Source of the DNA: Legionellaceae bacterium
GTDB taxonomy: Bacteria; Pseudomonadota; Gammaproteobacteria; Legionellales; Legionellaceae
DNA length: 9,877 bases
Reading direction: 5' to 3'
Assembly: GCA_023266075.1 (NCBI GenBank)
Contig: JAHFRX010000051.1
Span: 1 to 9,877, forward strand
The notes beneath the pieces were generated by a model, which worked only from the letters and a program-made list of their open reading frames with translations, was not told the origin of the DNA and did not search any database. Made by a program: the position numbers and the translations under genes. Shown in pieces: positions 1 to 6,001 of the stretch (position 1 is the stretch's first letter; each line of letters begins with the position of its first letter).

Positions 1-190
1 CCGACAAGCGCAGTTGCTGGTACTCTTGGATAACACGAACGGCCGCTTCGTACGCTGCACTAATAACAAAATCAGTCAGTGTACGACCAGATAATTCAGC
101 TGCATTCTTAAGCATAGTCTTTTTTTCCGCACTAATTCGTGCTTCAAGACGCTCTATATCCTGGCTTTGTTTAATTGCTGCTTGTCTCAT
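1..190 (-). CDS. DUF1778 (TacA-like) antitoxin, N-terminal part, runs off the left edge
   Basis: The ATG is at 190-188 and the frame stays open to base 1, giving 63 residues. The N-terminus has the ribbon-helix-helix layout of DUF1778 antitoxins: a short strand (RLEARIS, residues 14-20), then EKKTMLKNAAELSGRTLTDF (22-41) and a second helix VISAAYEAAVRVI. These match the family signature of an 'AAxLxGxSLxxF' turn followed by an alanine-rich helix. Such proteins bind DNA as dimers through the N-terminal RHH and neutralise a GNAT acetyltransferase toxin (TacT type) that acetylates aminoacyl-tRNA, using a C-terminal segment that lies outside this window. The toxin gene usually follows directly, so it would be expected to the left of base 1. 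No clear Shine-Dalgarno precedes the ATG. The promoter and palindrome just upstream support autoregulation. An unpaired DUF1778 protein remains possible. Confidence 0.82.
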   Translation of the reverse strand, partial: MRQAAIKQSQDIERLEARISAEKKTMLKNAAELSGRTLTDFVISAAYEAAVRVIQEYQQLRLS

Positions 191-222
191 CGTGGTCGCT
201 ACATGTTGAAGCTATTCATATA

Positions 223-250
223 ATTATACGGCAAACTGCCGTATAGTCAA
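223..250 (-). promoter_or_regulatory. Sigma70 promoter of the DUF1778 antitoxin gene
   Basis: On the minus strand a TTGACT -35 box (250-245) is followed by a 16-bp spacer and a perfect TATAAT -10 box (228-223). The predicted start of transcription is near 216, about 26 nt before the antitoxin ATG. It is the closest match to consensus that I see in the window. A strong promoter fits an autorepressed toxin-antitoxin operon. No experimental start is known to me. Confidence 0.75.
225..245. promoter_or_regulatory. Palindromic operator inside the antitoxin promoter
   Basis: TATACGGCA (225-233), a 3-bp AAC centre and TGCCGTATA (237-245) form a perfect 9-bp inverted repeat. It fills the spacer between the -35 and -10 boxes and overlaps both. 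DUF1778/RHH antitoxins repress their own operons by binding short inverted repeats over the promoter, so this is the likely operator. That a protein binds here is inference. The palindrome and its position are seen directly. Confidence 0.72.
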
Positions 251-291
251 GAGCTGAGGTAATTCGGCGAGTCTACTCACCCAAAGTCCAG

Positions 292-1080
292 TTAATTGAA
301 ATAGTGATTAATTCCTAGACGAATGATCTGAGCGGGATTGCTCCACGTATATTTTGCTTGGTAAGGTAGGTTTTCCGGGACAGGATTCGCAATGCCTGAA
401 ACAGTCCCTAGATCGTAATACAAATATTCGACTTTAGCTGACCATTGTTTTTTCGGGGTCCATTCAAAGCCACCACCCACAGTCCATCCTGTATTCGTTG
501 AATTCGTTGAATAGGGATAAGCTTCGTTTCCATAACCTGCAGCAGCATAGTTGATGTTTGCTGATTCTTTCATATTGCCATACGCTAAGCCACCCGTTCC
601 ATAAACGAGGAAGTCATTGAATATATACCCCAATCGTGGCCTGAGTGTACCGAACCAAGTTGTCGATTGATGTGTGGAAATAATATTGTAAAGTACAGTA
701 TAGTCCCACGCTGCATTTCCAGTGGCATTCCCATCAATTGAGCCTTTTGATGGAATCCAATCAATGTCCGTCTCTAAGCCTAAGATCCAGTTTGGATGAA
801 ATGAACATCTGTAGTTATAACCTAATTGTCCACCGAGCAATCCACCAGACATGGTCAGTGTCAAGTCTGTTGGTTGGATATTTAAGTAATGTGCTGGCAA
901 TTGTGCTGGCGTGGGGAGTGGTGTAACACTCGTGCTTGCATTAGACCACGTATATCCCCCATTGACCCCAAGATAAAATCCTTTCCAGGGACTTTGAATG
1001 GGTTCTATTTCTCCAGCATAGATCAGTCCGTCACAGCTTAAAATGGCAATGCTTGTCAGTGCGAGTATTATTTTTCTCAT
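292..1080 (-). CDS. Outer-membrane beta-barrel protein (porin family, OmpA/Omp25-like barrel)
   Basis: This 262-residue protein carries a Sec signal peptide (MRKIILALTSIAILS...YAG, cleavage probably near residue 22-23). The mature protein begins with WKGFYLGVNGGYTW, the typical first strand of small eight-stranded barrels of the Omp25/Omp31/OmpA-like class. Alternating aromatic/polar strands follow, such as WFGTLRPRLGYIFNDFLVYGTGGLAYG and GWTVGGGFEWTPKKQWSAKVEYLYYDLG, and the last strand is IIRLGINHYF. The final residue is Asn after the usual terminal Phe, which is slightly odd for a BAM substrate. I chose the ATG at 1080 because it starts directly at the signal peptide. An in-frame ATG at 1095 would add five polar residues. 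Neither has a strong Shine-Dalgarno. The gene is divergent from the secreted propeller gene, and the roughly 100-bp AT-rich gap must hold both promoters. The ligand or role is unknown. Confidence 0.8.
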   Translation of the reverse strand: MRKIILALTSIAILSCDGLIYAGEIEPIQSPWKGFYLGVNGGYTWSNASTSVTPLPTPAQLPAHYLNIQPTDLTLTMSGGLLGGQLGYNYRCSFHPNWILGLETDIDWIPSKGSIDGNATGNAAWDYTVLYNIISTHQSTTWFGTLRPRLGYIFNDFLVYGTGGLAYGNMKESANINYAAAGYGNEAYPYSTNSTNTGWTVGGGFEWTPKKQWSAKVEYLYYDLGTVSGIANPVPENLPYQAKYTWSNPAQIIRLGINHYFN

Positions 1081-1178
1081 ATCATCATGACCCATAATTA
1101 ATTAAGATTGAAGTAAACAACAACATAGTTTAATCTAACATGAGTTACCGTGCTGAACAACATAAGGATATCACAAAT

Positions 1179-2270
1179 ATGCATCGCCTGTTTTCTACGT
1201 TGTCCGTACTCTGTGTATTGCTTACAAATCATGTGAGTTTCGCACTTCCTTTAAAAGTGGGTCCAAGTGGTTGGGTTGACACGGGGCTTACGGGTGCTAC
1301 TTTTATTTCAGACATTGCGGTGTTGGGCAATAGCGTTTATGCAGGAGGACTTGAAACAATATTCATTTCACCCTTTTACCTCCCTGCGGGTCAATTGTGG
1401 TTATTAACACCCTCGGGTTGGACGGGGCAATACGCAACGCCATTGTATTATAGTAAAGTTTCTAGTTTGATTGCGAATACAAATCAGACATTACTCTACT
1501 CTTCTGTCGGAAACGTAGCGATCGCAGGCGTTGATAGTTTTACACCTTCAGCAACAGCACCTGTTGCACTTGATGATATTGCCAACGCGGTCGAAGCAAG
1601 CAGTACAATTGATGATTTATCTATTGGACCTAATAATGTCCTTTATGCTGCGGGGGGAACAACTGATTTTCCTCCCTATGGTGAAGTTTGGGCCTGGGAT
1701 GGTACCGATTGGAATGCCACAAATTTTTCTGACGAAGGTCAAGGTACCGCAATTTGGTTAACTTATGCTCCTCCAAATTTATACGTTGCCGCAAATACCT
1801 ACGATGGAAGTGAGTTTGTTGTGTACGCTTATAATCATTCAACTTGGCAAAGCACACAGCTCCCTGTAAACCAAATGAATCTACTACAAGCGTTAAACGT
1901 GGACTCTCATAATAATCTTTATGCAGTGGGTGCCTCATCTAACAGTGGTACGTCCCGTGGTAGTTTACTGGTTTATAAAAATAACGTTTGGCAAGCTTTA
2001 CCTGTGCCTTCTGACTCAGAGCAGCTGAACGTGCTTGCTTTCTCCTCCGCTTCTCCCAAAGACTTTATTTTTGCAGGTGGTCTTAATACCAAAGGTCAAG
2101 GCGCAGTCTGGTATGGCACGCCTTGCCCAAGTGCTCAGTATTGTTGGTTTAACACGCAATTGACCGGCTCATCGAATATCACGGCGTTGTCATTTTTTGG
2201 AAATGTTTTATATGCAGGAGGGACAAGTACCAGTCCTTCGATCGCAACAATTTGGTCATTGGTCTTTTAA
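1179..2270 (+). CDS. Secreted seven-bladed beta-propeller-like protein, function unknown
   Basis: I do not recognise a named family for this 363-residue protein. It has a clear Sec signal peptide (MHRLFSTLSVLCVLLTNHVSFA, residues 1-22). A recurring unit of about 45-50 residues follows: a strand like 'ITALSFFGN', then a 'LYAGG' strand, a variable loop, then a 'GxVWxWxGxxW' strand. The LYAGG-type strand is at residues 53-57 (VYAGG), 155-160 (LYAAGG), 201-206 (LYVAAN), 247-252 (LYAVGA), 296-301 (FIFAGG) and 344-348 (LYAGG), with a degenerate copy near 105-112. That makes seven repeats. The N-terminal GWVDTGL could complete the last blade, which ends IWSLVF, in a Velcro closure. I start at 1179 because AAGGA (1164-1168) precedes it and the signal peptide begins there. 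The in-frame ATG at 1140 adds 13 polar residues. A possible but weak promoter (TTGAAG 1108, TTTAAT 1129) lies upstream. The gene likely forms an operon with the next one, 16 nt away. Confidence 0.72.
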   Translation: MHRLFSTLSVLCVLLTNHVSFALPLKVGPSGWVDTGLTGATFISDIAVLGNSVYAGGLETIFISPFYLPAGQLWLLTPSGWTGQYATPLYYSKVSSLIANTNQTLLYSSVGNVAIAGVDSFTPSATAPVALDDIANAVEASSTIDDLSIGPNNVLYAAGGTTDFPPYGEVWAWDGTDWNATNFSDEGQGTAIWLTYAPPNLYVAANTYDGSEFVVYAYNHSTWQSTQLPVNQMNLLQALNVDSHNNLYAVGASSNSGTSRGSLLVYKNNVWQALPVPSDSEQLNVLAFSSASPKDFIFAGGLNTKGQGAVWYGTPCPSAQYCWFNTQLTGSSNITALSFFGNVLYAGGTSTSPSIATIWSLVF

Positions 2271-2286
2271 GTAAGGATATCTTGTC

Positions 2287-3834
2287 ATGGAAAAGTACAT
2301 GTTACTGACTTTAGGTTTGATGTTAAATACGTTATCAGCATTTGCTACCGATCCCGCGTGCCCTATGCCCACTCATCCGCCTTGCGGTGTTGAAGAGGTC
2401 ATCAGTTGTGCTAGAACGAATTATAACATCTTGCATCCAACGACAACAATTGCCTCAAATGAAGATTACTATAATTCACAGCTTTTTGACTTAGGCAACC
2501 AGGATGGTTTTTGTAAATATAAGACAACAGGGCAAAGCTATCCTCCCGGCGTTTTGTTAGGCTCGCTTCAACAGACGTATTACGATCAATATTGTGGGTA
2601 CGAAACAGGCACTTACTTTTCGTATACTAACTTCATTACAGCCGCTAATATCGCGAATGTTGTCACTACACTCCCCGCTTTTGGTGGGCCTGGCGGATTT
2701 GCATGCTCAAATTCATCTTCACTAACAGCCGCTCAAAATGCTGCATTATCAACACAGGAGGTTGTTAACTTTTTTGCAAGCGAAGCGCAAGAAACCACCT
2801 CAGCTTTGATGAAGTATACAACCGATGGACTGTATTTTCGCTACGAAAACGGTGCCTTGTTGATTAGTAAAACAGACACAGTTTGTCCTGATTTAAATTG
2901 CCATACTGGTTATTATCCACCCAACTATCCTGGCAATTATGTTGGTGTCTATACTTATAATGCGAGCAATCCGGCGATGACAACAACCTATACACCTTAT
3001 CTTTGGTTATTATCAGATCCCGCAACATCCACTTATTATCCACAATATCAACTGGCCACAAGTCCGATGAGCTTATACTGGGGCCCTAGTTTTGTTTCAA
3101 TACCACTCCTTCCAACAGACCCTACGACTTCTAATAGTCAGTTATATAAAGTGTCTAATGCAACGGTAACCAATACTTATAACATTAACGATCCTGGTGT
3201 GTTTTATCCGGGTATGTATGTTGGAATGGGCTCGCTTCAATTGACAGGAAGCTCGATGTTTTTTTATTATGGTTGGTATCAAAACAATATAGCGAGTACT
3301 GCACCTCAAATATCAGGCAATTTTGATCAATTTGTGGGAGATCCTTTGAGTGGAACAACCGGCTTTTTGCGCCAAGGCGTTATCGCTTTTGAAGGATCTT
3401 TTTGGTATTGGATGTATCGTGTGATAGGTATTAATACAACAACATTTCCTGGTCTGTTGTATCCAAGCATTCATGAATTGGCCATGGACACTTCTCGCCC
3501 TGCGTGCCATTGTTCCGGTGCCGTGACTTTAATGATTAATGGTGGCTGTAATGATTTTAATAAACGTTCACTGTATGTGAATTATTTCTCAAGTCAAGAC
3601 GCATTGAATCTTGACACAACACAAGTGAATTGCAAACAAACTGTTAAATTACCAGGCGCAAAAACATCTGTGGAAATCAATGGTGCAAATTGTGTGCTCA
3701 TATGCCCTGCGGGTTATACCTTGGAAGGTAATAGTTGTGTGAATGGTACGACGAAGGTTACCCCATCACTAGATACCGCAACTCAAAATTTGCAAACCTA
3801 TTGTCAAACACCTATCAGCGGCGCTTATCCATAA
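2287..3834 (+). CDS. Secreted Cys-rich protein with a divergent GH19 chitinase/endolysin-like domain
   Basis: The protein has 515 residues. Its signal peptide ends LNTLSAFA (cleavage after residue 20), and AAGGA (2273-2277) lies 9 nt before the ATG. The mature part has 16 cysteines, which suggests disulfides outside the cytoplasm. Residues 111-430 carry GH19-like motifs in the right order: SYTNFITAA (112-120) and LPAFGGPG (129-136), like the 'yTyxxFxaAaxxfpgFg' start; NFFASEAQETT (161-171), like 'AAFxAqxsHETT', with E169 in the place of the catalytic acid; YVGMGSLQLTG (311-321), like 'YYGRGPIQLtG'; FWYWM (372-376), like 'IWFWM'; and VTLMINGG (413-420) followed by RSLYVNYF, like 'VTxIINGG...RxxfYxrYC'. 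GH19 enzymes cleave chitin or peptidoglycan. The His of HETT is Gln here, the second Glu is uncertain (E187?), and about 120 residues separate it from the LQLT motif, so activity is unproven. A module like CxxGYxxxxxxC (473-484) follows. The GH19 assignment is my motif reading. Confidence 0.6.
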   Translation: MEKYMLLTLGLMLNTLSAFATDPACPMPTHPPCGVEEVISCARTNYNILHPTTTIASNEDYYNSQLFDLGNQDGFCKYKTTGQSYPPGVLLGSLQQTYYDQYCGYETGTYFSYTNFITAANIANVVTTLPAFGGPGGFACSNSSSLTAAQNAALSTQEVVNFFASEAQETTSALMKYTTDGLYFRYENGALLISKTDTVCPDLNCHTGYYPPNYPGNYVGVYTYNASNPAMTTTYTPYLWLLSDPATSTYYPQYQLATSPMSLYWGPSFVSIPLLPTDPTTSNSQLYKVSNATVTNTYNINDPGVFYPGMYVGMGSLQLTGSSMFFYYGWYQNNIASTAPQISGNFDQFVGDPLSGTTGFLRQGVIAFEGSFWYWMYRVIGINTTTFPGLLYPSIHELAMDTSRPACHCSGAVTLMINGGCNDFNKRSLYVNYFSSQDALNLDTTQVNCKQTVKLPGAKTSVEINGANCVLICPAGYTLEGNSCVNGTTKVTPSLDTATQNLQTYCQTPISGAYP

Positions 3835-3851
3835 CGGGAGAATGAAGAACA

Positions 3852-3880
3852 TTGTCATTGCTCAATCGATAGGCGATAAT
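3852..3880 (+). promoter_or_regulatory. Sigma70 promoter for the small membrane protein and plsC
   Basis: TTGTCA (3852-3857, 5/6 match) is separated by exactly 17 bp from GATAAT (3875-3880, 5/6 match). Transcription would begin near 3887, leaving a leader of about 34 nt before the ATG at 3921. It lies in the 86-bp gap after the GH19-like gene, so the lipid genes can be transcribed independently of the secreted pair. Confidence 0.6.
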
Positions 3881-3920
3881 GCAGTAACGTGGGGCTACAA
3901 TTTTGATTCATTGAGGTTTT

Positions 3921-4136
3921 ATGAAGAACAAGCTTACTCAACAACTTCCTGCATTTATACTATTTGGTATTGCTCTTGCGCTCCTTGTAGGCCTTTTTGT
4001 TGTATTTGCCTATGTGCTGTTCTGGGGAATCGTCTTAGGGACTGTTCTTTGGTCATGTGTCTTTATTTTATCGTATTTTCAAAAACCTCACGCACATCAG
4101 AAGGGACGGATCATTGACCATGACGAATTCAAATAA
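3921..4136 (+). CDS. Small two-TM membrane protein coupled to plsC, function unknown
   Basis: This 71-residue protein starts MKNKLTQQLPAF. Residues about 12-53 are almost entirely hydrophobic, enough for two membrane helices joined by a tight turn around the FAYVLFWG stretch. A polar tail ending KGRIIDHDEFK follows. GAGG (3913-3916) lies 4 nt before the ATG. The last 17 nt overlap the start of plsC in another frame, so the two genes are probably translationally coupled and share the promoter at 3852-3880. By the positive-inside rule, with KNK at the N-terminus and QKGR in the tail, both ends are likely cytoplasmic. The context suggests a membrane partner of phospholipid synthesis, but that is inference. 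I do not recognise a named family. Confidence 0.7.
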   Translation: MKNKLTQQLPAFILFGIALALLVGLFVVFAYVLFWGIVLGTVLWSCVFILSYFQKPHAHQKGRIIDHDEFK

Positions 4137-4884
4137 GACACGCGCAAGTCTATTACGCTCTGCTTGGCTGATCTTAGTCTCCCTTATATACACAGGGTAT
4201 ACTTGTCTACGATCAATTTATATGGGATGTCGTTTCAAAACACCTCAGCGCCAATGGGTGGATGATGAAATACACCGGTGGAGTCTTCGTATGTTGAGGC
4301 TTTTGAAAATTCAGTGTACTGTGCATAATCCTCATCATGTTGCACCCCGAAAAGGTCATAAGACCATTATCATGTGCAACCATAGCAGTTTGTTTGATAT
4401 CCCAATTGGATTTCAAGCGTTCCCACATCAAGCAATTCGTATGCTCGCAAAAAAAGAAATGGAGAAGATACCCTTCATGAAATATGGGATGAGCGCAGCA
4501 GAATTTCCCATCATAGACAGACACAATAGAGTACACGCGATTCGCGATCTTGAAAAAGTCATGAAGCTTCTTGAAAGCGGTATTGTCATGTGGATCTTCC
4601 CCGAAGGAACACGCTCCTCGAATGGACATGTCGCACCTCTTAAAAAAGGCGGATTCATCACTGCAATTCAAACAGAAGCAACCATCATCCCCATCGGTAT
4701 TCGCGGTGCAAATCGAGTACTACCAGCACGAACAACACATTTCAACTTAAATCAACACGTTGAAGTTCACGTGGGTAAAGCCATCGATGCTTCGTTACAC
4801 ACGTTGGAAAATAAAGACGTGCTTATTCAAGAGGTATATGATTCGCTTCGAGAACTTACTGGGCAGACTGAAGAATCTTCCTAA
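4120..4884 (+). CDS. plsC: 1-acyl-sn-glycerol-3-phosphate acyltransferase (lysophosphatidate acyltransferase)
   Basis: PlsC transfers a fatty acyl chain to the sn-2 position of lysophosphatidic acid, giving phosphatidic acid at the inner face of the cytoplasmic membrane. The 254-residue protein has an N-terminal hydrophobic segment (residues 11-36) and all acyltransferase blocks: NHSSLFD (87-93), the catalytic HX4D with H88 and D93; KKEMEKIPFMKYGM (111-124); FPEGTRS (160-166), which binds glycerol phosphate; and IIPIGIRG (189-196). Length is normal for the family. I start at 4120 because a purine-rich AGGGACGGA lies about 9 nt upstream and the overlap with the previous gene is then only 17 nt. 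An in-frame ATG at 4057 would add 21 residues inside that gene. The 3' end overlaps convergent coaD. Confidence 0.92.
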   Translation: MTNSNKTRASLLRSAWLILVSLIYTGYTCLRSIYMGCRFKTPQRQWVDDEIHRWSLRMLRLLKIQCTVHNPHHVAPRKGHKTIIMCNHSSLFDIPIGFQAFPHQAIRMLAKKEMEKIPFMKYGMSAAEFPIIDRHNRVHAIRDLEKVMKLLESGIVMWIFPEGTRSSNGHVAPLKKGGFITAIQTEATIIPIGIRGANRVLPARTTHFNLNQHVEVHVGKAIDASLHTLENKDVLIQEVYDSLRELTGQTEESS

Positions 4885-5332
4885 CGCTCTCTGGAACAAA
4901 ATTAGTAATATCACCACCAAGCAATGCAATCTCTCGAACAAGGCTTGAAGAAATAAACATACAATTTGACGATGGCGTTAAAAATATCGTTTCAATATTT
5001 TCTGATAGTTGACGATTCATGCCTGCTAACTGAAATTCATATTCAAAATCAGAAACCGCACGAAGTCCTCTCACAATAAAACGTGCTTTTTCCATTTGCA
5101 TGAATTGCACGAGTAATTGCTCAAAACCAAGGACTTTAACACCCGGTAAATGTGTTAGCGCATCCCTTACACAAGCAATGCGTGTTTCAAAAGATAAGGA
5201 GGGCTGCTTTTTTACATTTTGCCCCACAGCAACAATAAGCCCAGGGAAGAGCACTGTCGCACGCTCAATAATATCGATATGCCCATTTGTAATAGGATCA
5301 AATGTCCCTGGATATACTGCTTTATGATTCAT
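4856..5332 (-). CDS. coaD: Phosphopantetheine adenylyltransferase
   Basis: CoaD joins ATP and 4'-phosphopantetheine to make dephospho-CoA, the penultimate step of coenzyme A synthesis, in the cytoplasm. The 158-residue sequence closely follows the E. coli enzyme from end to end: YPGTFDPITNGHIDII (7-22) with the nucleotidyltransferase TNGH signature (T15-H18), K42 in the lysine-containing loop, FIVRGLRAVSDFEYE (85-99) with R88 and R91, and FISSSLVREIA (126-136) near the C-terminus. The ATG at 5332 gives the usual N-terminus MNHKAVYPG. An in-frame TTG two codons upstream is a less likely start. No strong Shine-Dalgarno is visible. The gene is divergent from lolB, with 75 bp between them, and its last 29 bp overlap the end of plsC on the other strand. 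Confidence 0.95.
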   Translation of the reverse strand: MNHKAVYPGTFDPITNGHIDIIERATVLFPGLIVAVGQNVKKQPSLSFETRIACVRDALTHLPGVKVLGFEQLLVQFMQMEKARFIVRGLRAVSDFEYEFQLAGMNRQLSENIETIFLTPSSNCMFISSSLVREIALLGGDITNFVPESVRKILQSAQ

Positions 5333-5346
5333 AATCAAGATAGAAT

Positions 5347-5375
5347 TTGCACCTTCAAAAAGTCTAGCGTATTGT
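5347..5375 (+). promoter_or_regulatory. Candidate promoter of lolB
   Basis: TTGCAC (5347-5352) and TATTGT (5370-5375) are 17 bp apart in the 75-bp coaD-lolB divergent gap. Start of transcription would be near 5382, about 26 nt before lolB. The hexamers are weak (3/6 and 4/6), so only the spacing and position support it. Confidence 0.3.
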
Positions 5376-5396
5376 TAGCAATAAAACCATCTCTCC

Positions 5397-5401
5397 AAGG
5401 A
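5397..5401 (+). promoter_or_regulatory. Ribosome binding site that fixes the lolB start
   Basis: AAGGA lies 6 nt before the ATG at 5408, directly ahead of the lipoprotein signal peptide. The same frame is open upstream to an ATG at 5219, but that region overlaps coaD and has no such site. Confidence 0.7.
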
Positions 5402-5407
5402 CCGTTT

Positions 5408-6001
5408 ATGATAAAATATCGTGCTTTTTACATGATCACTTTAAGCCTTTTTTTTTCCGCATGCACCACCGTTCAAGAAAAATCACCTGATGAATCAACC
5501 GCGCTTGTAAAACAAAAAAATCCATCGCATTTAATGCAGTGGCAACTCACCGGTGCTATCGCAGCGAAACAACACAAAAAAGCATGGAGTGCCTCACTCA
5601 CCTGGGAGCAATCTAGTCAAAACAATTATCGGCTCTCTCTCTTTGGTCCCATGGGGGGGCACGCCATCATCATTGAAAAAAATCACGGGATCGTCACTTA
5701 TCAAGAAGGTCAATACACACAACAATCTCGAAATGAAGAAGCCCTGATCTATCAAAAAACAGGGCAAAAATTACCACTATCACATTTGTTTTATTGGGTG
5801 CGTGGACTCAAAAGTCCTGGAAAAGCGACAGAACTTAAAGATGCATCAGGTCACCTCATTCAACTAAAACAAGCTGGTTATACGCTCCATTATACCAATT
5901 ATCAGGTCGTCGATGGCTATGATTTACCCACAAAAATTCAAATAGAACATGCAAATGGGTGGTTAAAATTAATCATCAAACAGTGGGTAACGTATGCATA
6001 A
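5408..6001 (+). CDS. lolB: Outer-membrane lipoprotein receptor LolB
   Basis: LolB is the outer-membrane lipoprotein that takes lipoproteins from the periplasmic carrier LolA and inserts them into the outer membrane. At 197 residues it has normal length. A lipoprotein signal peptide ends LFFSAC, with the lipidated Cys at residue 19. The fold markers run in order: WQLTGAIAAK (45-54), AWSASLTWEQ (59-68), YRLSLFGPMGG (74-84), LPLSHLFYWVRG (122-133), YTLHYTNYQ (158-166) and LKLIIKQW (186-193), typical of LolB. The GPMGG loop seems to align with the E. coli loop that carries the membrane-inserting Leu68, with Met at that place. Homopolymer runs occur inside the gene: T9 at 5448-5456, A7 at 5514-5520 and G7 at 5653-5659. 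The stop overlaps the next gene by 8 nt. In many relatives ispE follows instead. Confidence 0.9.
   Translation: MIKYRAFYMITLSLFFSACTTVQEKSPDESTALVKQKNPSHLMQWQLTGAIAAKQHKKAWSASLTWEQSSQNNYRLSLFGPMGGHAIIIEKNHGIVTYQEGQYTQQSRNEEALIYQKTGQKLPLSHLFYWVRGLKSPGKATELKDASGHLIQLKQAGYTLHYTNYQVVDGYDLPTKIQIEHANGWLKLIIKQWVTYA

Noticed and set aside
260..291. Possible hairpin GGTGAG/CTCGCC after the minus-strand barrel gene
   Set aside because: Six pairs including one G-U and no T tract downstream. Not enough for a terminator call.
1140..1178. Upstream ATG for the propeller gene
   Set aside because: It would place 13 polar residues before a clear signal peptide, and a ribosome site precedes the ATG at 1179 instead.
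3842..4117. Open frame of 91 codons after the GH19-like gene, starting MKNIVIAQSIGD
   Set aside because: It runs out of frame through the small two-TM gene, GGGAG abuts its ATG too closely to serve as a ribosome site, and a good promoter lies inside its 5' part. Its Cys-rich second half looks like a frame shadow.
4213..4671. 152-codon open frame antisense to plsC
   Set aside because: It lies wholly within plsC, is rich in Cys, His and Phe without any domain pattern, and has no ribosome site of note. A coding-strand shadow.
5219..5407. Upstream extension of the lolB frame
   Set aside because: It overlaps coaD on the other strand and would bury the lipoprotein signal peptide. AAGGA marks the start at 5408.
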